Positions 30,476 to 42,977 of a stretch of 64,000 bases of DNA are shown piece by piece; positions within the stretch are counted from its first letter, which is position 1, and every line of letters begins with the position of its first letter. The position numbers and the translations under genes were made by a program. The notes below the pieces were generated by a model. That model was given only the letters and a program-made list of their open reading frames with translations, was not told where the DNA came from and searched no databases. Origin of the DNA: Liolophura sinensis (taxonomy: Eukaryota; Mollusca; Polyplacophora; Chitonida; Chitonidae); assembly GCF_032854445.1 (NCBI RefSeq), contig NC_088296.1, forward strand, positions 14,174,706 through 14,238,705. The letters run 5' to 3'.

Positions 30476-31482
30476 TGTTATGTATGACTATTTAACGTTT
30501 TCCTGTACTGTTAGTCTGCGGACCTTTGTGTTGTATGTTATAAGCATAACAGGCCCTGTTATATATGTACAGCGCGGACCTGGCCGAAAGCACCTTGGTC
30601 AATGCTCTGTTTATTTAACTGGCTGTACATTGGCTGTTAATTCTGTGTCTAAGAATAGTTGAATCCACCTGGACCGTATATAAGCCGTGTTTTCTGTGCA
30701 GAGTGAAGGTATTTTTGCTGCATCCACTGGGAGCCAGGAGAGTGTGCGACGCTCTCGTATTGAGTTCATTATTTTGATATGAGCTGGGGATGCCAGTTTC
30801 ATTTGGGAGGACAGTTTTTTTATGCCGGCACCGTTTGTGTACCACAGTAGTACTGATGTCTGATTTATGTGAATTTCTGCGGAAGTCACGTTTATTGGTG
30901 TTCGGATCTTTATTATGATTATACAGTGTGGACTGTGTAATTTGTTTAACACGCTGACCTCACCTGACCGACAAGGTCGTCAAGGACTCTTAACTGAAGT
31001 TTTCAGTTTTGCAAAGGACGTTCGTTCTGCCACAAGGTGACATTACTCTACGTCTCTGAACGGCTCGTTTGTGAGCTTCTGCGGGAGCTGTGACTGATCT
31101 GAAGTGGATTATACCTCCATGCCTGTATTTACCCTGTGTTGTGCTCTGCGGGTGTGACGTCATTCAAAGGCTTGACTGTTCCAGTTCTGTGTAACCTGTG
31201 TACTGTGTTCGTGTTCGCTAACCTGGCGAAGTACCTGTCTAGGACAATTTGTGAATTGTGTGTTTATCCCATGGTCTTTACGTTGGATTTCCTGGAATAC
31301 ATTCCTTGGGATGCAAAGGTGAACTGGAAACTTGTAAAGACCGGTAATACTGATGTGTGTGTTGTTGTTGTTGTTGAACTGTCTGTAAAACTGTACGTCT
31401 CATTTTATATATAAAGCATTGTTTACATTGTAATATTGAGTCACTGAGTCTGTTTTCTGTTGCCGTTTTCAATACCGTGACA
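30476..31482 (+). repeat. 3' LTR of copy 2
   Basis: Nearly identical to the 5' LTR. Differences seen: one T less in a T run, C to T in the CTCGTATCGAG stretch, and CCGTGACA instead of CCGTAACA at the end. Confidence 0.94.
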
Positions 31483-31486
31483 ATGG

Positions 31487-32053
31487 TGTCGCCACGTTAT
31501 GGCTGAGATATTGCCGATTTGGCGTTAAGCCATAGTCATTCATTCATACTTTTTCTGCACAGACCACAAAAATCGTCCGGGCAAAGCTTTTCTGGATATG
31601 CCTGTTTATAGCTGATGGAAAATGATATGCTCTAAATATCTTATAGACTAAATATGTATTGTGTGGAAATCACACTTCTTGAAAACTGATTCAGATATTG
31701 GAGTGTGGATGCATAACTATGAAGGCAGAGAGATTATCTCCTGTGGAGACAAAAGCACGGGTAAATTTGAGGGTTTTTCTCATATTTAAATGTACAACAG
31801 ATTGTGCGATTGATAATATATTCACCCATAATGTTTGGTTAACTTTCTTGCATGAGACACTTTTCTCTTTCTTCCCTCCTCCCATAAATTAGCGTAAAAC
31901 ATTTTGTTGTAATTCTTATGAATGAAATAAAATTAAAAACTTGTTTGGTCTGCTTAAATTCAGTCACGTCTATAGCATTGTTTACAATGTACCACATTGC
32001 CACGAGGAGCAACTCTGCCATGCAAACGTCCTTCCATATTCTTATTCTTTACA
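31487..32053. other. Intergenic DNA, nothing recognised
   Basis: Right flank of LTR copy 2. Open frames of about 60 codons on both strands around 31690-32020 show no motif. Confidence 0.5.
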
Positions 32054-32441
32054 GCCAGTACAATAGAGTAAGTCGAGGATCAACTTCCACAAATGAGCCA
32101 GTACAACACAGTACGTTTGTGATCCAACTCTACAAATCAATCAGTGCAACACAGTACGTTGAGGATCCACTTCCACAAATCAACCAGTACAACAGGGTAC
32201 GTCTGTGATCCAGTTCCACAAATCAACCAGTACAACACAGTACGTTTGTGATCCACGTCCATAAATCAACCCGTACGACACAGTTCGTTTGTGACCCACG
32301 TCCACGAATTAACCAGAACAACACAGTACGTTTGTGACCCACGTCCACAAATCAGCCAGAACAACACACTACTTTGAGAATCCACTTCCACAAATCAGCC
32401 AGAACAACACAATACGTTGAAGATCCACTCCCACAAATCAG
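32054..32441. repeat. 43 bp minisatellite, nine copies
   Basis: Unit CAGTACAACACAGTACGTTT plus GTGATCCACGTCCACAAATC and AAC, with point changes but a constant length. Some 3' copies carry CAGAACAACA. The open frames across it reflect the repeat. Confidence 0.92.
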
Positions 32442-33790
32442 TGTATATATATTACTCACAATTGGTAGTCAAAATCCTCACAATAAGCAGAACCTGACTC
32501 AAAGTTCAAACTGCGTCAGCTTTTCTCATAAACATGGAAGAAGCCTCAGACAAATGACTATTCGAAACTGTATCCGCAAATTTCTTTATTCACTGTTGTT
32601 AACTAAATTAAATGTAATTAAGATCACAGGCAGACAAATCGGTGGATCGTTAGTTGGGTTTTACGGAACATAATGACAATGGATAGCCAATAACGTCGTG
32701 CAACTTTATCTAAGTCTCCTGACCTACAGGTCTGAAGGACAATACCAGTGAACTGTAATCATATGATGCACGCAAGTCCTTGTGCACGAGAAAGCAAATC
32801 TGACATGAAATACATGTTATACCACCGGTGATTTAGGGTGTTAAAGTTCTTACATACGTAAGTGAAGATACTGTTAAATATAATTTATAAGGTTTTTCTA
32901 ACGACGCCTAAGGCTTAAACTGTATATACACGCATGCTCATCCCCTTTAACTTAGCACTTAGCACTTGCTAGAAATGCCCATTTCAACATCTTGAGTTCA
33001 CAAGTCATTGCTCAAACCAGATTAAATTCTTGGCCTAAGGCAAAGCCAGCTTCGTAAAATAGATCCTAGGAGATCTAGCTTGCAAAGCGTTTAGTCACAT
33101 CACTTACAACCTGGGGACTGTATAAGCATTAAACGCCTACTATGTAAATACCTGTAAGAACCTTTGTCATGAAACTGCTGTTATAACTGTCTATTTGGAG
33201 TTGCATTTTGGGTTTGAAATCCAACTGATATTTCCAGCTATTTCCGTAACTAATATTACCATTCATATTATCTTATTCTAAACCTAGGTGAACTGATACA
33301 ATAATCAATACATGGGTACAAAATGCGTCATGCAAGAATTTCTTCTCATTCTGCATTTGCTTTCTATTAACATTTTAAAGAAACCCGTGTCTGACCCAAA
33401 TTGAAATGAGGCCGTAATTCATAGGTTATCTTTGATCATTGTCAATTATCACTCTGTTGTCGCCGCTCTGTATGCTGTAAATCTTATATTCCATTTCGTC
33501 CTACAACATGTTGATTTGGATTTGGCTGTTGAAATTAACACTGTTGTCAAAACAATTACGTCAGCAATTACGTTAGGTAAGTTAGGGGGAGGGTGGGGGT
33601 GGGTGGGGTGATTAAAAGGAAGAACAGAACATGTTTAAATGCAATTTACAGATTAATATAACACAACAATTTTCTAAAGGTTTACTACGGTGCTTAAGTC
33701 TCGTCATTCTCGTGTGTGAGTAGGTGAGTGTTTTCTTCACGTCTTACTTTTTTTAAGAACGGCCAATTTTTCAACTGGTCAATTTTTTAA
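32442..33790. other. Intergenic DNA, nothing recognised
   Basis: No coding motif. A G-rich run (about 33588-33612, GGGGGAGGGTGGGGGTGGG) could form a G-quadruplex but has no visible context. Confidence 0.45.
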
Positions 33791-33796
33791 CCGGCC

Positions 33797-34056
33797 CCGT
33801 TAGTACAATTGATAGAGCGTTCGCTTCGGCTTGGCGTTCAGCATGAAGGGTATCGTGCAACTACTGGTTGACCCGTATCAGTATAACGCCTCGTGCCGGA
33901 CGGCTTACTTGCTTTCGGCAAGTTGTCTCAGTGAAGCAGCACTAGATAAAAGAGTAGTGGAAATCCGCCCTGCATCGAATATACACGCTAAGGACTCCTT
34001 CGTCGTCATATGAATAATTGTTAAGTACGTTAAACCCCAAGCCTTCATTCACTCAC
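33797..34056 (+). repeat. SINE family B, + copy with tRNA-like head
   Basis: Begins GGCCCCGTTAGTACAATTGA and GAGCGTTCGC, resembling a tRNA 5' half with an A box. It continues through the family core in the orientation opposite to the 20.5 kb copy and ends in a CATTCACTCAC tail. Confidence 0.8.
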
Positions 34057-34258
34057 AGTTTTTCAGCCATATAGAAGAATGAGTTCTTAGAGTGTATGTA
34101 ATGTGCCTCCATGTTGCAGGACGGATTTCCACCGCTCTTTTATCTAGTGCTGCTTCACTGAGACGCCTTGCGGATTGCCAGTAAGACGCCCCGCCCTAGC
34201 CGTTATCCTGGTACGAATCAACCAGTCGTTGCACTATCCCCTTCATGCTGAACGCCAA
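34057..34258 (-). repeat. SINE family B, - copy abutting the + copy
   Basis: Same family as at 20.5 kb and in the same orientation, here directly adjoining the inverted copy at 33.8 kb, so the pair forms a large inverted repeat. Confidence 0.78.
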
Positions 34259-35985
34259 GATACCACTTTCTATTTTAAGGTCTTAGGTGTGACTTGACTC
34301 AGAATTCACCCCAAAGCGGACGCTCTACCAGCTGTGCTATCGAGGCTGGTCTTTTCGTATGTGTACAACCAATGGAAATACAAGTGTTCCACGGCGACAT
34401 CCTCTGGATCACTACTTCAGTGATCAAACTGTAGCATTTGATGTAGCATTTGTGATCAGAATGTGAGGTTTTCAAGGAATGCAACATTTTAGATCGTATT
34501 CTAATGTGAAAAACGGTGGTATGAATTTTTGCTGGCTGGAAACACAGGTTTTGAAACAAACATTCGAATACAAGGTGTCAACGAAAGTTGACGTTCTCCG
34601 TCAACAATCCGTGGACAGACACCTCTAAATAACCAGAAAAAAACATAAGGTTGGAAGTTCTGACTGATGCAAGGAGAGCTAATCAACAGGTTTCTAAGAT
34701 GACGTAGAAACGCAAGGAATGTACAGGGAGAATAAATTAAACATGGTTCCGAACTGTGTTCATCAGGTTGTCCTTTGGCAAAGTTACTGTAAACTTTCCC
34801 ACGTGTGACATACAAACTTGTTGGCCATATTGATAAGGACAATAGGAACGTAAGGCTGCAAACTGCTTCACGAAAGCTGTCAACCGTTTACTGTCAAGAC
34901 GGCCAAAGAGACAATGAAGTAAAGAATTAATTGCTTTGATTTGATTTGATTGATTGGTGTTTTACGCTTATTTCACTTACGCGACGGCGACCAGCATTAT
35001 GATAGGGGAAGCCTACAACCACCCGCCATTTGCTACCAGACATTTGCACGTACAGCCGAAAAGAACAAAACGAACGGATCAGGTGTGGCTATTTTAAGCC
35101 ATTCAGAGCAATTCTGAATATCATAGATTACATATTGAGAAACAGAACTTCCAACGTAAAGGCAGTTTGATATCTAAATTTTATGTCAGCATAACGATTT
35201 TCAATGAAAAGACGTGGAAAACCCCTCAAGTCTATTGTACTTTAGAGGAAGATAAAAAGTCGTTATTACAAAAAAAATTATTGCATTTCCATACATAGAA
35301 AATTTTCTTCCGAGCACTTCATGATACAGTTAAAACAAACTGTTTCTGTCAAAACAGGCAAATCATTTTCGACAAAACTACACCTTTGGATTAGTATTAT
35401 TTCTAATATTTGGCGCTCTAAAAGATGATGAAAAATGGTGGGATAACTATATGCATACAAAAACAAAAGCTGGTAAAATGATATAGCTGACATTAAAACG
35501 TAAGTTTAAACTCCAGGTGTGTCATTCAGATCAAAAAATAGAAACTTCACGACTTATTCGCTTAAATGCCAACACACCCATTTGTCCTTTCGCAGTTAAA
35601 CATCAGCACTGCTGCATAAACACTGTGCGCAATGACACAAATAGTTGACTTCTCTTCCTTACTTACCATCTTGTTGGGCAAATTCAACTCCGCAACACAA
35701 GTGTATCTCATTAGAGTACAACGCAGCAAATTATGAACAGTATCTACTATTATTATTTCTGTTATTACATTACAACAATACACGCATGCATATATTTAAG
35801 CCGATGACATAACGGTAAACTAACGGCACAAGTAGTAGTACAAAAAAAACGGACATTTACGCGGGTGAAAAGGACTGTCCGTTCCTTGGACTTAAGCTTT
35901 CATAGCTGGATTGAAGTAGACTGGTGTGAAACTGGCTGGCGTGTTCTCACGCTTGGGCGCCTTCGACATCTTGACATGTGATGGG
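34259..35985. other. Intergenic DNA with a SINE family A fragment (about 34935-35040)
   Basis: GATTGGTGTTTTACGC and GCGACGGCGACCAGCATTAT mark a partial SINE A. Nothing else is recognisable; open frames of 60-110 codons on - have no motif. Confidence 0.45.
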
Positions 35986-37330
35986 CCTTTCCAGCTGGGG
36001 AGTTGAACCAACGGTCCACGCTTCAACCACTAGACTAAAGGACAATTCCCTCCAGTCATAAATTGTGGCTGATCTACCAGCCAGATCAAGGCAGACTTAC
36101 CAGTCAGTTACAAAGAGATTCACTGGCCAGTTATAGGCAGAAAATGCTAGAAATTCCAGCACACATACCTGTTGTAATATTTTAATGTACTGAAAACCGT
36201 TTCCTTTCTACAGCCGTGTCAACAAATCGGCAAGAGTTATTCCCCTTGAAAATTCCTCTCACAAACAGTATTGCCTTTTGTGATGAAATATTTGATGATT
36301 TTACTGCATACATGTGAATAAATGGATTTTACTGTTTAGTATTCGAATTGAAAAACAAATCTTCTATTATCCTGTTCTTGCTAACTCACAAAAATCGTCA
36401 GATTGGGTTTTCATCCAAGATTTATATTGGAACGATTCACACTGGAAATATATTTGATGTTCAAAATCCAATAACTGCCTCAAATATTTGACTGGACTAT
36501 CGAGAGTTAATTCATTTTTCTCTAGTGGTGTCTCCCAAAATACCTGAGGTCAGTATCGGTCTCATACGCTACGAACATATAAACATTTTACATCGGAGCC
36601 GATAAAGATTAATTGGTGATGAAAAGAGCAAATACTTTATCCTCGAATCTCTAGAGATCAAAAGAATGGTTTTAAAAGTATGCATCTATGCACCACAAAA
36701 AGCCTAATTGCGTCAATTTTTAGCATGTGCGTGATTTTTTAATGTTTACAGACAGATCTGTTAGTCAGTCACAAACACCTTCGCCAACCTGTTAGAGACA
36801 GGTGTTGACCCGCCAGGCAGTTACTTATTGACAGTGTGTTAGCTGGCAAATGGTCCTACATCTCCGGTGAAACACGACCTATTTTATCTCAGATAAGGTT
36901 TTATTCAACTGTTCATGTAAATGCATAAATAGTAGCAAATTACACGACCCTGCAAACATTTAACCTTAAGAATTAACATACATCTATGATAACATTAAAG
37001 CAATCCACCAGCCCGTTACAGACTGGTGGCTGGGTTAGTTTCAGTCCAATTTACCACATGTTTACAGACAGACCCATTTGTCAGACATTTGCAGACACAC
37101 TAATCTACCAATCATTTACAGACAGACTGATCTACAAGTTAGTTGTTCACCAATCAGACATAAGCTAATGGATAAGACAATTACAGAGATACATGTGCCA
37201 ATATACTGGTATCAGACATTTACAAAGTGATCTATTAAACATTTACAGACATTCATAAACTGACGGACAAAACAGACATTTACAGACACAGTGATCTAAC
37301 AGGACGTTGGAGACTTGCATTCAAGTTCCT
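35986..37330. repeat. Composite interspersed repeat with tRNA-like head, copy 1
   Basis: On -, 35986-36060 reads TCTAGTGGTTGAAGCGTGGA and GGTTCAACTCC, like A and B boxes of a tRNA. It is followed by GCTGATCTACCAGCCAG, by the CTACAGCCGTGTCAACAAA block (36210), by unique-looking sequence, and by a degenerate array of TTACAGACAGAC-type units (36985-37310). The same blocks recur in the same order at 50.08-52.06 kb, so this is one repeat family of over 1 kb. No protein is encoded. Confidence 0.7.
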
Positions 37331-39529
37331 TACGAAAGTAACTTAATCCCTTTTCACTTCGAAAACCATTTTTTTGCCTCATTCCCAGCTTTGTTTCAGG
37401 TCCATATGATTAGCTCTACAAAAAGTACAAAAAAATAGGACGGACTCATGCAAAGAGAAGCAGTCAACAATTTTCAATGATGTCAGACAGACAAACAGTA
37501 TGTTCTTGGTGACAGAGCGAAATCAGTATTATAAATCGTGTTCCATGCTAGGATGCAAGGTATGGAAAGACAGGGCTTCTGGATGCTCTCTCCACATTTA
37601 CTTACAAGAGAACTATACTCACTGTAAAACTTAAGAAACCTGGAGAAAAGGCGTTTGCTAGAAAAACCTTGTCACGCCGGTTTCTGCAGAAATGAGTGGT
37701 GACCATTTTATAACACACAGGATCTAACGAATGCCACAAAACGAGATGTGCACACGCCATATTCAGGGCCGTTCAGTGTTTTGCTACCCAAAGACGTCGG
37801 CGAACGAGGAGACCATTTTTGTCATTGTAACAATGTAGATCCAGATGAGATATACCATCTGATGAGTCTATTGTTGCCTTTAAATCCATCGAAAGCGAAT
37901 ATATATACTTCACTGCTTTTGCAACATATGGATTGTCTCCCACGGGACATTGGCGCCTGGAATGGGACAGGGAAAACTGAACTTACCTGAATGCGGAAAC
38001 GCTACACAATTTCCGGAACATAACCATTTTCTCGCTGGGCCGTCCATAAGATCCAGTAGTGTTTTCTTTGTGATAATTGTGAGCACTGGACTTCAATCAG
38101 TTGGCTGGCCAGTTCACGATTCCTGGATTTGTGCGTGTTCGCGATTTGACAGTGACGTGACTGTCAACCAACGTTGGAAGCCATTGATGGAGCGTTCTTT
38201 GCAGTACTTTCAGTCTTATAGTTAAGTTTTTTGGTTACGTATTTAGACTACGCTTAAGGCTTAGATTGCAGTTAAAATAAAGCTGCGTGAGATGTGAAAG
38301 TGAATTCTTGACGGACAGTCATCCTCTGACCTTTTTGACATTTTGGACTTTTTTTGACAAGTTGTTTTGGGAGTATTTCGTAACGTAACTGAGGCGCTTA
38401 CTGAGGCGATTTGGAATTGTTTTATATGAACGCGAGTGCACTTTGGGCACCTAAAACCAGTTTTGAGCTAACCATGTACTAATCAGTCAGTGAGTCAGAC
38501 ATACCTCCATCTATCCATTCTTTTTCCGATGTCTTAGTTTCACTTTCAGGTCAAGAGTATAAGTTACTATAGCAACCAGTGAACCCTTGGATAATCCACC
38601 GGAAACTCCACGCCGGAGGGACAGTTACCCCTTGTGGATGAGGACAAACCGATTGATTATCTGTTTGTAACGGGTAAATATAAAATCGGTCCGTGATCGT
38701 TCGCGCGTGTTCAGCATCAGTCATCACACTCTTATATCCCAACGAGCAACAATCCATTTGTTGCCCCACCTGTTGCAAATCTTTCCCCTCCTTGAGGCGA
38801 GCCTTATTGTCAGTTACACAAAATATCTTCTTTTTAAAGGATTAGAACCAGTCCATCAGTTTCAAAGTAGCAGTTTTGAAGTTATCTGTCTTCTGAAAGA
38901 AAACATATTCTAACAATGCTATCTTACATGTATATGATATCAAAAAGTCATTATGAAGTGAAGCTGCAAGGGTTTGTCTACATCTAGGTGAAAATGCATC
39001 TTTTACCACAATACTGGATAAACAAGAAGTTACAATTGGTGGTTAGTGGCGTGTCTTTGCTGCAGTCATATTATATGGAACAACAAAGGAAAGGTGAGTC
39101 AGTAGCAATGTGGAGTTGTAGACTAGAGAACACAATTCAATAAGCTAAGCGAAAAGCACCTCTGGGTGAGAGACAGATGCTTCGCATGCTTAGAACTAAA
39201 TTTTGGATAGGTTTACAAAATGAAAGCTTAAAGACTGCTACTAGACATATATTTAATTCGGATATCTCTTATAATGAATAAATTATAAACTTGATTCTGA
39301 TATTTTCTATATCATCTTATAATCTGTTACTTGAAATTCGAGCAGTGGAGAAAGAGTTGCTGGTTGTAGATCAGTAAATCGAAAAGATGTCCACCGAGCT
39401 TCAATAGTAACTATAACCGCAACGCAGTTTCGGCCGGGGTAAACGTCATTGGTTGTTGTAGATATTACTGTACACTGTGAAGTGGGAGACAGCATAACAA
39501 TATCTAAATCCACAACGGCTTCGGGAAGT
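37331..39529. other. Intergenic DNA with a repeat at about 37.62-37.90 kb
   Basis: The repeat matches about 8.96-9.24 kb. Two overlapping + frames at 37748-38225 have no known motif, and their start lies inside the repeat, so I do not call them genes. An AATAAA lies near 38275. The rest shows nothing. Confidence 0.45.
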
Positions 39530-39609
39530 CATTGACAGTGCAGCAGAAAAGTATAGTCAACATACTATATATAGTATGTTGACTATACGTTTCTGCTGCA
39601 CTGTCAATG
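39530..39609. repeat. 80 bp near-perfect palindrome
   Basis: The left half begins CATTGACAGTGCAGCAGAAA and the right half ends TTTCTGCTGCACTGTCAATG. The centre is GTATAGTCAACATAC-TATATATA-GTATGTTGACTATAC. Only one base pair of the 40 mismatches. There is no spacer, so it could extrude as a cruciform. Confidence 0.95.
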
Positions 39610-40092
39610 TGCAGATGCCGTCTAACTTCATGTTAAAGCAATAAGATTACTTCTATTTCCGAAAAAAAACCGGTGCTGTCAGATAAACGCTTATGAAGTA
39701 AAAAATATTGACAGTTGGCATAGTGCAGAAAGAGTATGTCTTGGGCTACAATTTGGTCCAAGTTTCATGTTTGTGGCTTCTGTAGTTCTCGAGTTACAGG
39801 TCATTGAAATTACCTAAATAAGTATTAGTTTTTTGACTATATCTCAAAAATAAAAATTCAAAGACATGCAAAAAAATAAAAACAGATTAGGAATCAGGGG
39901 CGCAGAATACATCAGACTACGTTCAAAAAATTTGAATTTTCAAAACTATGTGATGTCACTTCGACCAATGGCGGGCTTCCAAAGTTTTTACCGGAAGTAA
40001 CAACTTTCTGAAACTTATTGTAGCTTCTAACGATCTACCTGCAATCCTAATTTCAAAACAATCAGTTCAGTGGTTTTTGAGAAGATGTTAAA
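39610..40092. other. Intergenic DNA, possible left part of the gypsy remnant
   Basis: No motif is seen. It lies between the palindrome and the retroelement remnant, and may hold degenerate element sequence. Confidence 0.35.
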
Positions 40093-40468
40093 ATGATTTC
40101 ATATAAAATCCAATATGGTTGCGAAAGCACGAGGCGGGGAAAAATCGGAGTCCGTGGTGCACAACTTCAGACATCGGGGAATAACACTGCAAACATTTCA
40201 GGTCAATCGGTCAAGGGGTCTAGGCTGAAGGCGGTTCACAAAATCGAAATAATAATGATAATAATCCAAACAATTTCAATAGGTGTCCCACAGGACTTCC
40301 TGCGAGGACCCCTAATTAGTGGTGATGGGAACGAGGCTCAGTTATAATCGATCGAAGAACGGTTGGAGGGCCTTTAGAACAAGTCTAACGAAACTGTTCC
40401 CATGGATTTCTTGTCCCAAATACTTGAGCGCCTGGACTTAATAGAAAAACGCATGCCTGACAACACTC

Positions 40469-41152
40469 GTGGTGCGGTCGTGTCCGAAACCTATCTTCAA
40501 CGGAGCCCAATTTAAACGAATAACTACCTCCCCCACCGGACGGATTAGGGGTCGTTCTTCAGAGTGGCAAGTCATTGGCAAGTCAAACGAATCCAGTATA
40601 ATTGTTAATGGTAAACACTGTAAGGGTTTATTAGACACTGACTCAATGGTTACTACTGTTTCTTTTTTTTATATTAACCATTTGAAAGCTGTTAGGTTGG
40701 GGTCTCTTGAAAAGTTAACATTAGATATCCGTGGAGCGGGAGGAGATAGCCTTCCTTACCATAGATATATAGAAGTTTTGTTAGGAGCTCAAGGCGGAAG
40801 GAGAAGAATTGTAGCACCTGCGCTCGTGGTTCCAGATAGCAACTATAACAATCATGTTCCGATGATTGTCAGGACAAGTATCATTAAATTGTTTGTAGAT
40901 AAGGTACGCAATCGTGGTGGCGGCCCACGGTGTCTCCCTGCGAAAGTTTTGGAGACTGGAGGCCTGGTAGGAATGTTCGAGCCACAAGCTGTCGAGCAGC
41001 CTGTATTCAGCCCGACCAAGAGGTGTGTGTGTGTGTGTGTGTGTGTACAGGGGCTTGTTGGGAATCCCCAAAAGGTATCTCAACCACTGAGATTACTTAG
41101 AGATTTTGACAGAAAATTATGGAAAAGTGGACTTTTTTCGCAAGACCTGTAA
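40469..41152 (+). pseudogene. Gypsy aspartic protease remnant
   Basis: GKHCKGLLDTDSMVTTVS has the retropepsin layout, but the active-site Asp-Thr-Gly is Asp-Thr-Asp (40634-40642), which would abolish activity. PYHRYIEVLLGAQ and later LVVPDSNYNNHVPMIVRTS fit the rest of the domain. A GT microsatellite at 41023-41045 interrupts the region after it. Confidence 0.7.
41023..41045. repeat. (GT)n microsatellite
   Basis: Eleven to twelve GT units inside the gypsy remnant. Confidence 0.9.
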
Positions 41153-41214
41153 AAATAATGGTTCCCAAACATGCCATTGATCTTACCAGCTGTATTTTGT
41201 TTTGCAGAGGCTGA

Positions 41215-42259
41215 ATAAAGACATCAGACATTTTGATGTGTCCTGTACATTAGGACCTGGTTCTAGCTACTGTAGCATCCTTGTAACAATCGATCATTGT
41301 ACGCAATGCGCTAAAGCCATCCAGATCAAGAATCAAACAGCCAGATTAACGGCTAGAGTATTTTTCGATCATTAAATTGTACATTATGGTTTTCCTGGTC
41401 GATTCCACAGCGATCAAGGTAAGAATGTCGAGTCGGATGTAATCCCACAATTATTAACGATTGTTGGTGTGGTGAAGACCCGGATGGTTCCTTACCATCC
41501 AGAAGGTAATGGTATTTGGGAATGTTTTAATCAGACTTTGTTAAACGTTCTAGGTACCCCGATAGAAAAGCAAAAGTCTGACTGGAAGCACTATGGTTTC
41601 GTGTTTTGCACACGCATACAATGTCACCAATCGCGAGTCCTTGTTTATACTCCATATTATCTCATGTTCTGCTGACACTTTCGATTGGCGGTTGATGCGT
41701 ATTTGGGTATTTACCCTAACGATTGTGAAACAATAGGCCCTAAGACAGTGTACGCTTCCGAACACAGAAAACGGTTGAAGTGTGCGTACAAATCAGCTTC
41801 CGCTGAAGCCTTACAGTCTTCAAACAGGTACAAAATGAGGTACGACTCCATGGTAGGACAGTCGACTATCCATCCGCATGATCGGGTACTTGTGAAAAAT
41901 GTTGGGCTGAAATGTAAACATAAATTAGCCAGAAAGGAATCCCTGTCTACAAGGTCAGGCAGGGGAATGGTAACAAGGTGAGAACCTTGCATAGAAATAT
42001 GTTCCTTCCCTTTATTTCCCTATAACAACCTCTTCCTCCCTCTACTAATCACCTTGTGTCTATAGGTCGCGTTCTCAATGACGCGTCGTCGGAGTCCATT
42101 CCTGAAAGAGAAACGGAGTCGTCCTCGGGGTCAGGTCAGTTGCCGAAGCGCACTCGTTCCACATTTCCGTTTCAGCCTCACAGGACATCACGGGAGTCTG
42201 ATGGCCTTAGGCAAGCTACCCGTGTAGGACGGCAGCCATACTGGTTCAATGGAACTTAA
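41215..42259 (+). pseudogene. Gypsy integrase remnant
   Basis: The core reads DIRHFDVSCTLGPG, then LVTIDHCTQCAKA, a TAA at 41373-41375, HYGFPGRFHSDQGKN, and PYHPEGNGIWECFNQTLLN with the third catalytic residue (Glu). It then continues in shifted frames: VYTPYYLMF, LAVDAYLG-like sequence, and a C-terminal segment. The last frame (42056-42259) ends LRQATRVGRQPYWFNG, a typical basic gypsy tail. Multiple breaks rule out function. Confidence 0.78.
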
Positions 42260-42975
42260 CTGAACTTAAATATCGGGAAGATATCCTGACTTTTTCCCTC
42301 ATTAAGAACCTTCTGCAGCTGCTGTATTTTCTTTACCAGGAACATGGAGACCACACGTTTTTTCTTACCCACCAAACCCAAATATCATATGCAAGCTGAT
42401 GACAGAAATCAGAAGGTCTTGTTTCCATATGCTGCAATGTTTCTGCATTAGCAGTTCTATTGTCAGTCATTATCTCTATATGCCTATCCTTTACACGGTT
42501 CTTAATGACTAAAGGGTTAAATGAACTGTTCACAACTCTAAATAGTTGATGTGATTCCTGACTTCAGATGGCGTCCAGAACCACCCACAGGCCAATTCTC
42601 CCATGACCCCCACCCCCCAGCCCCAGCCTGAGGCATCCCTCTTAATAACAAGGTCGGGTTATCTATGACTAATAGGGTTATAGCTTATTTCAATCTTCTG
42701 ATCCACCATTCCAAATCAGTCCTTGATTTATCAGACAAAGACAACATTTATCAAATTTACCTTTGTTTAGTTTTAGAATTTTTGTGTTTGGAAATTGCAC
42801 GTCATAAAACCAAGTACTCTGGCTACTTCCCTACTTAAGGGGAGACTACTCTTTAGTAACTATTCACAAGCAGCTGTTAGGCTGTTAATTTTACTTTCTT
42901 ATTAAGAGAGTCCATTTAAGTTTGGCATAACTCTGTGTGAGCCATCCTTTTTTCTCAAATTTGACAGATAAACTA
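42260..42975. other. Intergenic DNA, nothing recognised
   Basis: No motif; one short C run near 42608. Confidence 0.45.
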
Positions 42976-42977
42976 AA

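Larger units (their letters stand above)
25318..31482 (+). mobile_element. Gmr1-like Ty3/gypsy LTR retrotransposon, copy 2 (young)
   Basis: A 6165 bp unit flanked by a 4 bp target duplication ATGG (25314-25317 and 31483-31486). The LTRs (1008 and 1007 bp) differ at about three positions by eye, so insertion was recent. One long frame encodes gag, protease and integrase, then part of RNase H. Integrase lies upstream of RNase H, the order known from Gmr1 elements of deuterostomes and unlike ordinary Ty3/gypsy. The RT catalytic core is absent, as in copy 1, so the element must borrow RT to move. Confidence 0.95.
40093..42259 (+). mobile_element. Second Ty3/gypsy retroelement remnant, RT/RNase H missing
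   Basis: A protease piece (about 40550-40900) is followed by an integrase piece (41215-41990) and a basic tail to 42259, with no RT or RNase H between. The sequence is unrelated to the two Gmr1-like copies beyond family level. There are no LTRs I can recognise. Several stops and frame changes mark it as dead. Confidence 0.75.

Noticed and set aside
37748-38225. Two overlapping + frames of 80-91 codons
   Set aside because: The first starts inside a repeat shared with 9 kb, and neither shows a motif or splice support.
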